From assembly GCA_023443125.1 (NCBI GenBank), contig JAEZVO010000065.1, positions 1 through 64,000 of the forward strand: DNA of 64,000 nt, written 5' to 3'. The notes beneath the pieces were generated by a model. The model was not told where the DNA came from. It worked only from the letters and a program-made list of their open reading frames with translations, and did no database searches. Of the stretch, positions 28,231 through 37,271 are shown piece after piece; positions within the stretch are counted from its first letter, which is position 1; each line of letters begins with the position of its first letter. Source of the stretch: Actinomycetes bacterium (GTDB lineage Bacteria; Actinomycetota; Actinomycetes; Propionibacteriales; Propionibacteriaceae). The position numbers and the translations under genes are program-made.

Positions 28231-29655
28231 CTAGCCCGCCACCTCCTCGATGATGCGCTTGACGGCATCCACGTCGTTCGCCACCTCGGTGACGTGCCTC
28301 GGCTTGCCCTCCAACCCGACGAACCGCTCGTCGCGCTCCGGATCCACACCGACGGCCTCCCGCACCGTCTCCGCAAACTTCACCGGCAGCGCCGTTTCCA
28401 TCACGGCGCGCACGCGCCCAGGCACAGGATGTTGCAACGCGACGTGCATCCCGTCGGCAGTGTGCGGGTCGATGAGGCGTGCGTCGGACTCGTACACCGC
28501 GCGAATCGCAGCCAACCGGTCGGCGTGCGTCGACGAGCCCGCGACGAACGCGAACCGTCGCTCGATCTCCTGGAACTCTGCGGTGCCGGAGAGGTCGAAG
28601 AACCCGTCGGTAGCGAGGCGCTCGACGAACAACTCACGCAGGCGTGACGCATCTCGCCCGACGAGGTCGAAGACGAAGCGCTCGAAATTCGACGCCTTTG
28701 AGATGTCCATCGACGGCGAGCTGGTCTTCAGCGCGCCGGCGCGCGGGCGGTACACCCCCGTCGTGAAGAACTCGGCGAGCACGTCATTCTCATTCGATGC
28801 GAGCCGCAGTTCGACGATGGGCAGGCCCATCTCGCGCGCAATGTGCCCGGCGGCGATGTTGCCGAAGTTGCCTGAGGGCACCGTGAACGCCACGCGCGCC
28901 GCGGGGCCTTCCTCGTCAGTGATGCGCAACCAGGCGGCGAAGTAGTAGACGATCTGCGCGAGCAGCCTGGCCCAGTTGATGGAGTTCACGGCGCCGATGG
29001 AGTAGCGCCGCTTGAACTCGGCGTCGGCGTTGACGGCTTTGACGATGTCTTGGCAGTCATCGAACACGCCGTTGACGGCAATGTTGCAGATGGCCGGGTC
29101 GTCGAGCGAGTACATCTGCGCCTGCTGGAACGCTGACATCCGCCCTTGCGGCGACAACATGATCACCCGGATCCCTGGCTTGCCGAGCATCGCGTACTCG
29201 GCGGAGCTACCGGTATCGCCCGACGTGGCGCCCAGGATGTTGAGCTCCTCACCGCGACGCCCCAGCTCGTAGGCGAACAACTCGCCGAGCAGCAGCATCG
29301 CCATGTCCTTGAACGCCGCCGACGGGCCGTTCGACAGGTGCACGAGCCAGGTGCCGTCGGAGAGTTTCGTGGTGGGTACCACCTCGCCCTGCAAGAACTT
29401 CGACGGCGCATACGCCCGCTCGCAGATGCCGCGCAGGTCGTCGTCGGGGATGTCGTCGACGAACAGCCGCACCACTTCATAGGCGAACGCGGCGTACCCG
29501 TCGCGGGAGAGCAAACCGCTCCACGCTTCCAGCTGGGCGGCGTCCACCTGCGGGTACGTTTCGGGCAGGTAGAGGCCGCCGTCGGGGGCGAGCCCCTCGA
29601 GGAGGATGTCGGTGAACTTGGCCGGGCCGGCGCCGCGCGTCGATACGTATTGCAC
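28231..29655 (-). CDS. thrC: Threonine synthase
   Basis: ThrC converts O-phosphohomoserine to threonine with PLP. The 474-residue protein is of the long (type I) kind: N-terminal MQYVSTRGAGPAKFTDILLEGL, PLP-lysine segment LSNGPSAAFKDMAMLLLGEL, phosphate loop GATSGDTGSSAEYAM, and PSGNFGNIAAGHIA. It is separated from the small membrane gene by two bases. The other threonine genes are not nearby. Confidence 0.97.
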   Translation of the reverse strand: MQYVSTRGAGPAKFTDILLEGLAPDGGLYLPETYPQVDAAQLEAWSGLLSRDGYAAFAYEVVRLFVDDIPDDDLRGICERAYAPSKFLQGEVVPTTKLSDGTWLVHLSNGPSAAFKDMAMLLLGELFAYELGRRGEELNILGATSGDTGSSAEYAMLGKPGIRVIMLSPQGRMSAFQQAQMYSLDDPAICNIAVNGVFDDCQDIVKAVNADAEFKRRYSIGAVNSINWARLLAQIVYYFAAWLRITDEEGPAARVAFTVPSGNFGNIAAGHIAREMGLPIVELRLASNENDVLAEFFTTGVYRPRAGALKTSSPSMDISKASNFERFVFDLVGRDASRLRELFVERLATDGFFDLSGTAEFQEIERRFAFVAGSSTHADRLAAIRAVYESDARLIDPHTADGMHVALQHPVPGRVRAVMETALPVKFAETVREAVGVDPERDERFVGLEGKPRHVTEVANDVDAVKRIIEEVAG

Positions 29656-29813
29656 GTTCCCAGACTATGCCACCGGCGCAGCACCCAGGCTGTGCTGTGT
29701 CCGCCCATCAGGTACGGCGCCGCCAGCCCCGTCGCCCGTGAGAACGCTGCCACGGCATCGTCTCGTAGTCGCGAATGCTCACCGACGGCACCTCGTCACG
29801 CTAGGTTGGTGGC

Positions 29814-30320
29814 ATGGTTCGCACATGGATCAAGGGGTTCCAGCACGTTGCGCTGATGCTGGCGCGCGTGGCAATCGGTGTCATCCTCATCATGCGAGGG
29901 TGGCATCGCTGGTTCACCGTCGGCATCGATCAGCAGGCCTCGATCCTTGCGAATGCGGACATTCCCGCCCCCGACCTCTTCGCGTGGCTCATCACACTCT
30001 TTGAGCTGGCAGGCGGCGTGCTGCTCGTCTTCGGGCTGCTGACGCCCGCCGTTGGGCTCGGGATGCTCGCGCTCAACATCGGCGTCATCGTGCTGCGCAA
30101 GCTCGATGCGTTCTACATCCATGAGGGCGGCTTCGAGTACAACCTGGCGATGGCTGCCGTCGGGTTGCTCTTCCTGGCGTTCGGGTCGGGCAAGCTGGGC
30201 GCCGACGCGCTGTTCTTCACGCCAACCCCCGAGCAGCCACGTGAAGGGGGAGCGCCCGAGCCGATGCCGCCGCCGCGACCGACCGAAACGACGCTGTTCT
30301 CACAGCAAACGCACAGGTAA
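29814..30320 (+). CDS. DoxX family membrane protein
   Basis: This 168-residue protein has four predicted membrane helices (VALMLARVAIGVILIMRG, LFAWLITLFELAGGVLLVFG, PAVGLGMLALNIGVIVL and YNLAMAAVGLLFLAFGSG) and the DoxX-type arrangement with an acidic residue in helix 2 and a GADAL segment at the end. The C-terminal 35 residues are Pro-rich and cytosolic or exposed. DoxX proteins are linked to redox or thiol stress in some bacteria; the role here is not shown. It lies just upstream of the two-component genes. Confidence 0.88.
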   Translation: MVRTWIKGFQHVALMLARVAIGVILIMRGWHRWFTVGIDQQASILANADIPAPDLFAWLITLFELAGGVLLVFGLLTPAVGLGMLALNIGVIVLRKLDAFYIHEGGFEYNLAMAAVGLLFLAFGSGKLGADALFFTPTPEQPREGGAPEPMPPPRPTETTLFSQQTHR

Positions 30321-30360
30321 TCCATAGCGCCCGCTGCGGCAGGCGTGGGACAGTGTTCTT

Positions 30361-31086
30361 ATGCCGCATGCCGAGCCCATGACCCGCCCCGACGGAACCC
30401 CCATCCGCGTCCTCATCGTCGACGATGAACCGAGCCTCATCGAGCTGTTGTCGATGGCGATGCGCTACGAAGGATGGGAGCTGTCGACCGCGACGACAGG
30501 CACCGATGCGGTGCGCACGGCCCGCGAGGCACGGCCCGACGCGATCGTCCTCGACATGATGCTCCCCGATTTCGACGGGCTCGAGGTGATGCGGCGCATC
30601 CGCACCGAGCAACCCGACGTGCCCGTGATCTTCCTGACCGCCCGCGACGGGGTACAAGACCGCATCGCTGGCCTCACTGCCGGCGGCGACGATTACGTCA
30701 CCAAGCCGTTCTCGCTCGAGGAGGTGATCGCCCGCCTGCGCGGCCTCCTGCGCCGCACGGGCGCCACCACCGTGCGCCCCGAGTCGCAGCTGATCGTGGG
30801 CGACCTCATCCTCGACGAGGAGTCGCACGAAGTCACCCGCGGCGGGGAGGCCATTTCGCTCACGGCGACGGAGTTCGAGCTGCTGCGCTTCCTTATGCGC
30901 AACCCGAAACGTGTGCTCAGTAAGGCGCAGATCCTCGATCGCGTGTGGGACTACGACTTCGGTGGCCAGGCGAACGTCGTCGAGCTGTACATCTCGTATC
31001 TGCGCAAGAAGATCGACGCGGGCCGCCCGCCGATGATTCACACCATGCGCGGGGCGGGTTACGTGCTGAAACCGGCGGTCGAATGA
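30361..31086 (+). CDS. OmpR-family response regulator
   Basis: This 241-residue regulator has a receiver domain with the acidic pocket in LIVDDEPS, the phosphorylatable Asp in DAIVLDMMLPDFDGLE, Thr and Lys in IFLTARD and VTKPFSLEE, and a winged-helix DNA-binding domain (LTATEFELLRFLMRNPKRVLS...VVELYISYLRKKID). It overlaps the kinase gene by four bases and is the partner of that kinase. It resembles the TcrX/MprA-type regulators of actinobacteria; the regulon is unknown. Confidence 0.96.
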   Translation: MPHAEPMTRPDGTPIRVLIVDDEPSLIELLSMAMRYEGWELSTATTGTDAVRTAREARPDAIVLDMMLPDFDGLEVMRRIRTEQPDVPVIFLTARDGVQDRIAGLTAGGDDYVTKPFSLEEVIARLRGLLRRTGATTVRPESQLIVGDLILDEESHEVTRGGEAISLTATEFELLRFLMRNPKRVLSKAQILDRVWDYDFGGQANVVELYISYLRKKIDAGRPPMIHTMRGAGYVLKPAVE

Positions 31087-32534
31087 GCGCCAGACCAACC
31101 CAAGGCACACTCACCCGCCAGGTACAGACCAGGGTGGCGGTCACCGTCGCGATCATGGCGGTGCTGCTCTCGTTGCTGACGCTCGTCGTCGCGCAGAACG
31201 TGCTCATAAGCCAGCTCGACAGCGAGATCGACGCCATCCCGCAGACGCTGGGTGCCGGGCCGGATCCGCAGCGTCCGGGCATTCCCAGTGGCACCCTCAT
31301 CGCCGGATCGACGGGCGGCGCCACCTTTGCGAGCGTCGTCGCGCCGGGTGAGGTGCGCAACCTCGACGACGGGGTGACGTCGCTGCTATCGCTCAGCCCC
31401 GGCATCCACAACGTGAACATCCCCGGGCTCGGCAGCTACCGCGTGCACATCTCGAGGGGCAATTCATCGCAACTCGTGGTGGGGTTGCCCACCGCGGAGG
31501 TCGAGGAGACCATGCTGTGGCTCTCGCTGTCGGCGCTGGCCATCACCGTCGTGACCGTCGCGACTACCGTGCTCATCACTCAGCGCATCATCCGCGACGC
31601 GACCAGGCCGCTGCACGCGCTCGGCGAAACAGCCGCGCAGGTGTCGGCGCAGCGGCTGGATCGGGGCGCCGTCGAGGTCCCCCGCTTCAGCGACGTGTCC
31701 CTCCCGCCCGAGCACGAGGTGGCGCGGGTGGGCGCTGCGTTCAATCAGATGCTCGACAACGTCGAGGGCGCGCTCGTCGCCCGCGAGGCGTCCGAGCAGA
31801 AGCTGCGCCGGTTCGTCGCCGACGCTTCCCACGAGCTGCGCAACCCGCTGGCGTCGATTTCAGGCTACTCACAGCTCGTCGAGCAGCACGCCGACGGGCT
31901 TGCCGACGACACGGCCTTCGCGCTCGGGCGGATCTCGGCGGAGTCGCAGCGCATGCGCAAGCTCGTCGAGGACATGATGGTGCTCGCCCGCCTCGACGCG
32001 CGCCAGCAGGTGGAGCCGCGGCCGGTGGATGCCGTCGAAGTGGTGCTCAACGCGGTTTCCGACGCGCGCGCCTCGTCGTCGCAGCATCGCTGGACGGTCT
32101 CGCTGCCCGACGAACCTGTCGAGGTGCTGGCCGGCGCCGACCAGCTGCAGCAAGTGATGGTGAACCTGCTCGGCAACGCGCGCACGCACACACCCGAGGG
32201 CACGGTAGTGGAAACGGCGGTCTCCCCCGACGGCGTCATCACCGTCACCGACAACGGGCCCGGCATCCCTGCCGACGTGCTCCCCCACGTATTCGAACGC
32301 TTCACGCGCGCCGACGAGGCCCGTCGCCATACTGCGGCGCAGTCCACCGGGCTTGGGTTGGCCATCGTCAAGGCGCAGGTGGAGAGCTTCGGCGGGGCTG
32401 TGCGGGTGGAGTCGCGTCCCGGCCGTACCCAGTTCGCCGTCCGGCTTCCCTTGGCTGGGAACGGTTTCGATACGCCGGCTTCGCCGGCTACTCAACCGCC
32501 GGAGGTGGGGCGTCCTCCCTCGGCCGTCGAGTAG
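31083..32534 (+). CDS. Sensor histidine kinase with repeat-encoded tail
   Basis: This 483-residue kinase has a membrane helix at about residues 20-40 and another at about 140-160 enclosing a roughly 100-residue extracytoplasmic sensor, then a HAMP-like linker, the phospho-acceptor VADASHELRNPLASISGYSQL, and ATPase boxes NLLGNARTH, DNGPGIP and STGLGLAIVKAQVE. The domain normally ends near RTQFAVRLPL. The final residues from about 461 (GFDTPASPATQPPE and beyond) are read from REP repeat family C, so the original stop was lost or displaced. The tail is probably harmless. Confidence 0.95.
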   Translation: MSARPTQGTLTRQVQTRVAVTVAIMAVLLSLLTLVVAQNVLISQLDSEIDAIPQTLGAGPDPQRPGIPSGTLIAGSTGGATFASVVAPGEVRNLDDGVTSLLSLSPGIHNVNIPGLGSYRVHISRGNSSQLVVGLPTAEVEETMLWLSLSALAITVVTVATTVLITQRIIRDATRPLHALGETAAQVSAQRLDRGAVEVPRFSDVSLPPEHEVARVGAAFNQMLDNVEGALVAREASEQKLRRFVADASHELRNPLASISGYSQLVEQHADGLADDTAFALGRISAESQRMRKLVEDMMVLARLDARQQVEPRPVDAVEVVLNAVSDARASSSQHRWTVSLPDEPVEVLAGADQLQQVMVNLLGNARTHTPEGTVVETAVSPDGVITVTDNGPGIPADVLPHVFERFTRADEARRHTAAQSTGLGLAIVKAQVESFGGAVRVESRPGRTQFAVRLPLAGNGFDTPASPATQPPEVGRPPSAVE

Positions 32535-32808
32535 GCCGCCCTCCCCCGATCGTCGAGTAGGCGGCGCAGCCGCCGTATCGAGACGCAGCACGTGGAAAAA
32601 ACTTCAAAATCCGTACGCAGATGGATCAAACCCCATGATTTTGGGGGGTTAAGCGCAGCTGCGTACGGATTTTGAAGTTTCGTGGAGGGTGATTTCGATA
32701 CGCGCCCTGCGGGCGCTACTCAATCACCGGAGAGAGCGAGGTTTCGATACGCCGGCTTCGCCGGCTACTCAACCACCGGAGACGAGCAGGCGCTACTCAA
32801 CCACCGGA
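32463..32808. repeat. Cluster of REP-like family C repeats
   Basis: Units with the core TTTCGATACGC...GCTACTCAA are at 32463-32497, 32552-32584 (inverted and diverged), 32691-32730, 32740-32779, and a partial at 32789-32808. Each has a short GC hairpin in the middle. The first overlaps the 3' end of the kinase gene. The rest fill the space before deoC, together with palindrome D. No gene lies here. Confidence 0.9.
32599..32680. repeat. Large palindrome D
   Basis: Perfect 22-bp arms at 32599-32620 and 32659-32680 (ending GTACGCAG and starting CTGCGTAC) enclose 38 bases that contain a smaller AACCCC/GGGGTT stem. It is inserted among the family C repeats between convergent genes, so it could also terminate transcription. 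It is seen once in the window. Confidence 0.9.
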
Positions 32809-32826
32809 AGGCAGAAGTGACGGCGG

Positions 32827-33480
32827 TCAGTGGGCGCCGTCGAGGACTGCGCGAGAGCCAGACAGGCCGAGCCGCGTCGCACCCGCCTCGACCATGGCTA
32901 CGGCAGTGTCCCAGTCGCGGATACCACCCGAAGCCTTGATGCCGAGGCGGTCGCCCACCGTCTGCTTCATCACCTCGACGGCGTGCACACTCGCGCCGCC
33001 CGCGGGGTGGAAGCCCGTCGACGTCTTCACGAAATCAGCGCCCGCGGCTTCGGATGCCTTGCACGCGGCGACGATCTCGTGGTCGCTCAACGCAGCCGAC
33101 TCGATAATCACCTTGAGCAGCCCCGGCGTCGCCTCACGCACCATGCGGATTTCTTCCTCGACGAGGTCCGCGCGGCCCTCCTTGAGCAGGCCGATGTTGA
33201 TCACCATGTCGATCTCGTCGGCGCCATGCTCGGACGCCTCAGCGGCCTCGCGGGCCTTCGTCACCGCCGTGTGATTACCCGACGGGAACCCCACCACGGT
33301 GGCCACCTTCACGTCGCCAGTTGCCACCTCAAGCGGCAGCATCGACGGTGAAATGCACACCGAGTAGGTGCCCAGCGCCTGCGCCTCCTCGACGAGCTCC
33401 GCCACCTGGGCGTGCGATGCGTCGGTTTTCAGCAGGGTGTGGTCGATCAGCTTGGCCAGTTCGTCGCGCGTGATGCTCAT
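32827..33480 (-). CDS. deoC: Deoxyribose-phosphate aldolase
   Basis: DeoC cleaves 2-deoxyribose 5-phosphate to acetaldehyde and glyceraldehyde 3-phosphate. The 217-residue protein (start MSITRDELAKLIDHT) shows the LIDHTLLK entry, VVGFPSG, ADEIDMVINIG, LKVIIESA (Schiff-base or nearby Lys), DFVKTSTGF with the catalytic Lys, and GIKASGGIRD. An upstream ATG at 33504 is in frame but adds an unconserved MMAARLSG. Confidence 0.96.
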   Translation of the reverse strand: MSITRDELAKLIDHTLLKTDASHAQVAELVEEAQALGTYSVCISPSMLPLEVATGDVKVATVVGFPSGNHTAVTKAREAAEASEHGADEIDMVINIGLLKEGRADLVEEEIRMVREATPGLLKVIIESAALSDHEIVAACKASEAAGADFVKTSTGFHPAGGASVHAVEVMKQTVGDRLGIKASGGIRDWDTAVAMVEAGATRLGLSGSRAVLDGAH

Positions 33481-33526
33481 GCCAGAAAGCCTAGCGGCCA
33501 TCACTACTTCTGGTCGACGGCAAGCC

Positions 33527-34942
33527 TCACAAGGCGGGGCGACGCAGCACCGTGAACCAGCGGTCGCCGTAGCTCACCTGCTGGCCCTCGCGCACTCGCA
33601 TCTGCACACCGGCCGGAGCGGGCTGATACTCGCCGCTCTCGGTCATGAGTGCGGTGCCGTTCGTCGAACCCCTATCGACGATGAACACTCCGCGCGGGTC
33701 CGTGCCGATCAGCACGTGGGTGCGAGAAATCATGCGCCCATCCCTGAGCGCGGGCACGAGCTGCACCTCGGGATCGGATTCTTCGCGCTGCGGGTTACGG
33801 CCCAGCAGCACGGTCACCTTCAGCTCTACCTCGCGGCCATCGTCGAGGCGGATGTACCAGCCCTCGTCACCGGGGCGGCCGCCCTCGCCCTTCTGCGGGA
33901 GCGCGGCGATGGTGGTGCCTTCGTCGTCCTCAATGTCGCCAAACTCGCGTGGGCGAACGCGCACCGAGCGCTTCGACGGTTCGAGCACCGACGTCGGGGT
34001 GGGCATGGGAATCCATTCGGGACGCACACTCCGGCGGGGCTGGTCGTCGCCTTGTCCTGCGTGACTGCTCGGCGGCATGGCGGGGGAAGGCTGCGCGGTA
34101 CCCGGCGACGGCGGCACGGCCTGACCGCCCATACCCTGCGGTGGCTGCGGCTGCCCGCCAGGCGGGAACGCCCCGGGCCCCGACGCAGACGCGGCGCTCT
34201 GCGGCTGACCGACAGGCGACGGTGACATCTGCGGTGGCTGCGGCGACGCAGACGGTGCCGACATCGGCTGCTGGCCACGCCACGCGGGCTGCTGATCGTT
34301 CACCCACGGGGCTTCGGGCGCGCGCCACGGCTCCTGCTCGGGCGCACGCTGCTGCTGCCAGTCGTCGTTCGGGGCCCACGCGGAATTGGCGTAGTCCGCC
34401 GCCTCCGGGCTGAACGCCTCAGCGAGATGCGGAGGCAATCCGACGGTGCTCACCTGCGACTTGGGCGAGCGCCCCGCCGAACGCGCAGGGGCGGCGGAAG
34501 CCTTCGGCTGAACGAGCACCGCCCTCACCGCCATGTCGTGCCAACCCTGGCGACGTTCATGGATGATCAAGAACACGAGGAATGCGATGCCACCGACGAC
34601 GGTAACCATCAGGCCGATGTACACCAGGAAGCGCAGGAAGACTCTCCACCAGCCAATGGGTTTCCCGTCGGCCATGCCCACGAGCTCAAGCTTCATCGCC
34701 TTCGCTCCCAGGCCCGCGCCGCTCGTCGCGTATGCCCACCACTGGTACAACCCGTAGGCCAACGTCAGCACGGCGGAGGTAATCGACGCCACCAGCACCA
34801 CCGTCGGGTTATCACCCCACAGCTGCAGTGCGAGCGCGAGCAAACCGCCAAACGCAGCGACGGGGGCGACGTCGATCAGGTACGCCAAGAAGCGTCGGCC
34901 GAGCCCTGCCACCTCGTGGCCACGGGGGATCATTCGACTCAC
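33527..34942 (-). CDS. RDD membrane protein with C-terminal FHA domain
   Basis: This 471-residue protein has an RDD domain at residues 10-150 with about three membrane helices (GRRFLAYLIDVAPVAAFGGL and others), a Pro/Gln/Ser-rich linker from about 150 to 350, and an FHA phosphopeptide-binding domain at the end (VLLGRNPQ, SRTHVLI, VDRGSTNGT). FHA domains read phospho-threonine, so it is likely a target or adaptor of a Ser/Thr kinase not in the window. It lies 46 bases after the transglutaminase-like gene and belongs to that operon. Confidence 0.9.
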   Translation of the reverse strand: MSRMIPRGHEVAGLGRRFLAYLIDVAPVAAFGGLLALALQLWGDNPTVVLVASITSAVLTLAYGLYQWWAYATSGAGLGAKAMKLELVGMADGKPIGWWRVFLRFLVYIGLMVTVVGGIAFLVFLIIHERRQGWHDMAVRAVLVQPKASAAPARSAGRSPKSQVSTVGLPPHLAEAFSPEAADYANSAWAPNDDWQQQRAPEQEPWRAPEAPWVNDQQPAWRGQQPMSAPSASPQPPQMSPSPVGQPQSAASASGPGAFPPGGQPQPPQGMGGQAVPPSPGTAQPSPAMPPSSHAGQGDDQPRRSVRPEWIPMPTPTSVLEPSKRSVRVRPREFGDIEDDEGTTIAALPQKGEGGRPGDEGWYIRLDDGREVELKVTVLLGRNPQREESDPEVQLVPALRDGRMISRTHVLIGTDPRGVFIVDRGSTNGTALMTESGEYQPAPAGVQMRVREGQQVSYGDRWFTVLRRPAL

Positions 34943-34988
34943 GCTTGCCTCCTCACAACCTCAGAATATGGGTATACAACAGTTTCCA

Positions 34989-37271
34989 CTACTTCATGTT
35001 CCTGAACGACTTCGTGGAAAGCCTGGACAGCACCCACCTCGGCCAGGCTACCGAGCGCCGCATTCCACGATGCACTGACTTGGACTCTTGCCAGTACTCC
35101 GCGGCCACTTGCTCGCTCGGCACGCCGGGCGCGAACACCAGCCAGTCCGCTTCCTTCGCGAGCGAAACGGCGTCCGCCTGCTCGGGAATCTTGTGGAACG
35201 TCTCTGTGAGCTGCATGGCCTGCTCAGAGCGCGTCGCGGACAGCGACGGCGAGTGCCCCAAGTCGCGCGCCTTATCGACGAGTTCCAGCCAGGCGCCGGC
35301 GACGCGGTTGGCGACGTCGGGGTCATTCTTGCGGCGAGCGCGCCGTCGCAGCTTCAACCCAATGATGAGCGAGATGGGCACGACGATGGTGAGCAGCGGG
35401 ATGCCGGCGATGAGCGCGATGGTGCCGACGCGTCCCCAGTCAATCGTCCGCTCCTCCTCGGGGATGTCGCCCGGATCGGTCGGGAGCTGTTCCTCCTGCG
35501 GCGGCACGTCGGGCTTCTGCGGCGGCGGGGGCGGATTCACGACGTACGGCCGCGGTTTCGGCGGCTCCTTGGGAACCTCCTCGTCGGCTGTCCTGTCCTT
35601 GGGTGGGGTCGGGTCGAAGCGCACCCAGCCCAGACCGTGCAGGTTCAGCTCCGGCCACGCGCCCACCTGATCGCCAGTGATCTGCGACGAGTTCTCCACC
35701 TCGTAGCCGTAGATCACCCGCGACGGGATGCCGAGTTCGCGCGCCATGAGCGCCATGGTGGTGGCGTACTGTTCGTGGTCGCCGATCATGCGCTGCTGGT
35801 CGTCGAGCAGCTCCAGCAGCCGCGCCTGCGAATGCCCAGGCCGTGACTCCACTTCGTCTTCTTGGCCGTGCGAGAAGAACCCAAGTTTGAGCTGCTTCTC
35901 CAACGCGAGCGCCTGCGCTCCCGCCGTCTGCCGGCCCTCCGTCCATTGCCGCGCCAGCATGCGCAGGCTCTCCGGCACGCCGCTGATCTTCGCTTGCTTC
36001 ACCTGGCCGGCCTCGGCGTCGGCGATGCGTGTCTCGGAGGGGCGCTGCGGGGCAATCGCTCCGAGCGTGTAGGTGTCGCCCTCATGCAGGCCAGCGAGCG
36101 CGACGCCGGTGCCGGAGCGGTGGTTGTAGAAGAACGACTCGCCCAGCTCGATCGCGCGATCCCCGTCGAAGTGCACTGCGGTGGAGCGTCCGAGCGTCGG
36201 CACCCACACGTCGTCGTAGTTGTGCACGCGCACAGTGAGCTCGAGGTGATCGCCGGCGGTGTCGTCGTCGATCCACTGCCCGACTCGCCGGAACGTCGTC
36301 TCGTCGACGGCCTTGTCATCGAGGGTGGCGACGCGGAACGCGACGCCGTCGTACGTGTCGAGTGTGGCGATGCGCACGATGTCTCCCGGCCGCGCACCCG
36401 CTACCTCGAACAGCGTCTCGCTGCGGTGTTTGGTGATGTTGCCACGGAACCCCTGCAGCGGGGAGCGCTGATCGGCGAGGTTGATAGGAATCTCGACGCC
36501 ACTGCGCAGCGTGGCACGGTGGGCGTCGCCGGCGAGCGCGGGTGCAGCGAGCATCCCGACGAGGCCCGCCACCGCCAGCACCGCCAGGCCCATGAGCAGG
36601 CGCATGGGACGGATACTGCCCTGCGACTCAGACAGCCGGTCGCGCAGCGTGCCGCGCCGGTACGTCGTCCACAACAGCACCACCATGAAGAACGCGAGCC
36701 CCACCCACAGCGGCATCACAGCAACCCGCGCACCGAGCAACGCACCGACGGTGTACCCCACCGCCGCAGGCACCCACGCGGCTCCCGGGTGGCGCGTGCG
36801 GACGCTCAGCGAGCATCCGATCAGGCCCACCAGATATCCGACGATGCCCGGCACCGCGAGTAGGTTCCAGGTCTCGCCGATCGGTGGGTCGAGCGTCAGC
36901 ATGTCGCGCCAGGCCGTCACTGGGCCGGTGAGCAGCCCGAACAGCGTGCGCCCGGTGGGCACCACGTACCCGATCCCAGCCGACGGCATCACCAGCCCGC
37001 TGCCGAACAGGAACCAACCCGCCACCGCGAGGAGCACCGTCGTGCCGACACGCAGCTGACGAAGGGCGCTGACGAAGGCAATCGCCATGCCGAGCGCGGT
37101 GAAGCCGAGCACGGTGACGAACAGCAGCGGCGTGCCGTACACCGGCCAGAACGCGAGCACGACCAGCGCCGCGAGCAGCAAGAGCACCCCAGCGTCGATG
37201 GCGAGCCACACGCGCGGCGATCCGGCGAGGCGCCACGAGCTCCTGGCGACCTGCGTTGAGGGAACCGACAT
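34989..37271 (-). CDS. Transglutaminase-like membrane protein lacking catalytic residues
   Basis: This 760-residue protein has about six N-terminal membrane helices, an extracytoplasmic region, a transglutaminase-like domain, then a Pro-rich stretch, a further membrane helix (IALIAGIPLLTIVVPISLIIGL) and a cytosolic tail. In the core, the position of the catalytic Cys is His499 (GDHEQYA) and the catalytic His position is Gly537 (VGAWPEL), while the third region GLGWVRFDPTP is kept. So it should bind but not crosslink. It shares one base with the DUF58 gene upstream. Such proteins accompany DUF58 and MoxR genes in many actinobacteria. Confidence 0.9.
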   Translation of the reverse strand: MSVPSTQVARSSWRLAGSPRVWLAIDAGVLLLLAALVVLAFWPVYGTPLLFVTVLGFTALGMAIAFVSALRQLRVGTTVLLAVAGWFLFGSGLVMPSAGIGYVVPTGRTLFGLLTGPVTAWRDMLTLDPPIGETWNLLAVPGIVGYLVGLIGCSLSVRTRHPGAAWVPAAVGYTVGALLGARVAVMPLWVGLAFFMVVLLWTTYRRGTLRDRLSESQGSIRPMRLLMGLAVLAVAGLVGMLAAPALAGDAHRATLRSGVEIPINLADQRSPLQGFRGNITKHRSETLFEVAGARPGDIVRIATLDTYDGVAFRVATLDDKAVDETTFRRVGQWIDDDTAGDHLELTVRVHNYDDVWVPTLGRSTAVHFDGDRAIELGESFFYNHRSGTGVALAGLHEGDTYTLGAIAPQRPSETRIADAEAGQVKQAKISGVPESLRMLARQWTEGRQTAGAQALALEKQLKLGFFSHGQEDEVESRPGHSQARLLELLDDQQRMIGDHEQYATTMALMARELGIPSRVIYGYEVENSSQITGDQVGAWPELNLHGLGWVRFDPTPPKDRTADEEVPKEPPKPRPYVVNPPPPPQKPDVPPQEEQLPTDPGDIPEEERTIDWGRVGTIALIAGIPLLTIVVPISLIIGLKLRRRARRKNDPDVANRVAGAWLELVDKARDLGHSPSLSATRSEQAMQLTETFHKIPEQADAVSLAKEADWLVFAPGVPSEQVAAEYWQESKSVHRGMRRSVAWPRWVLSRLSTKSFRNMK

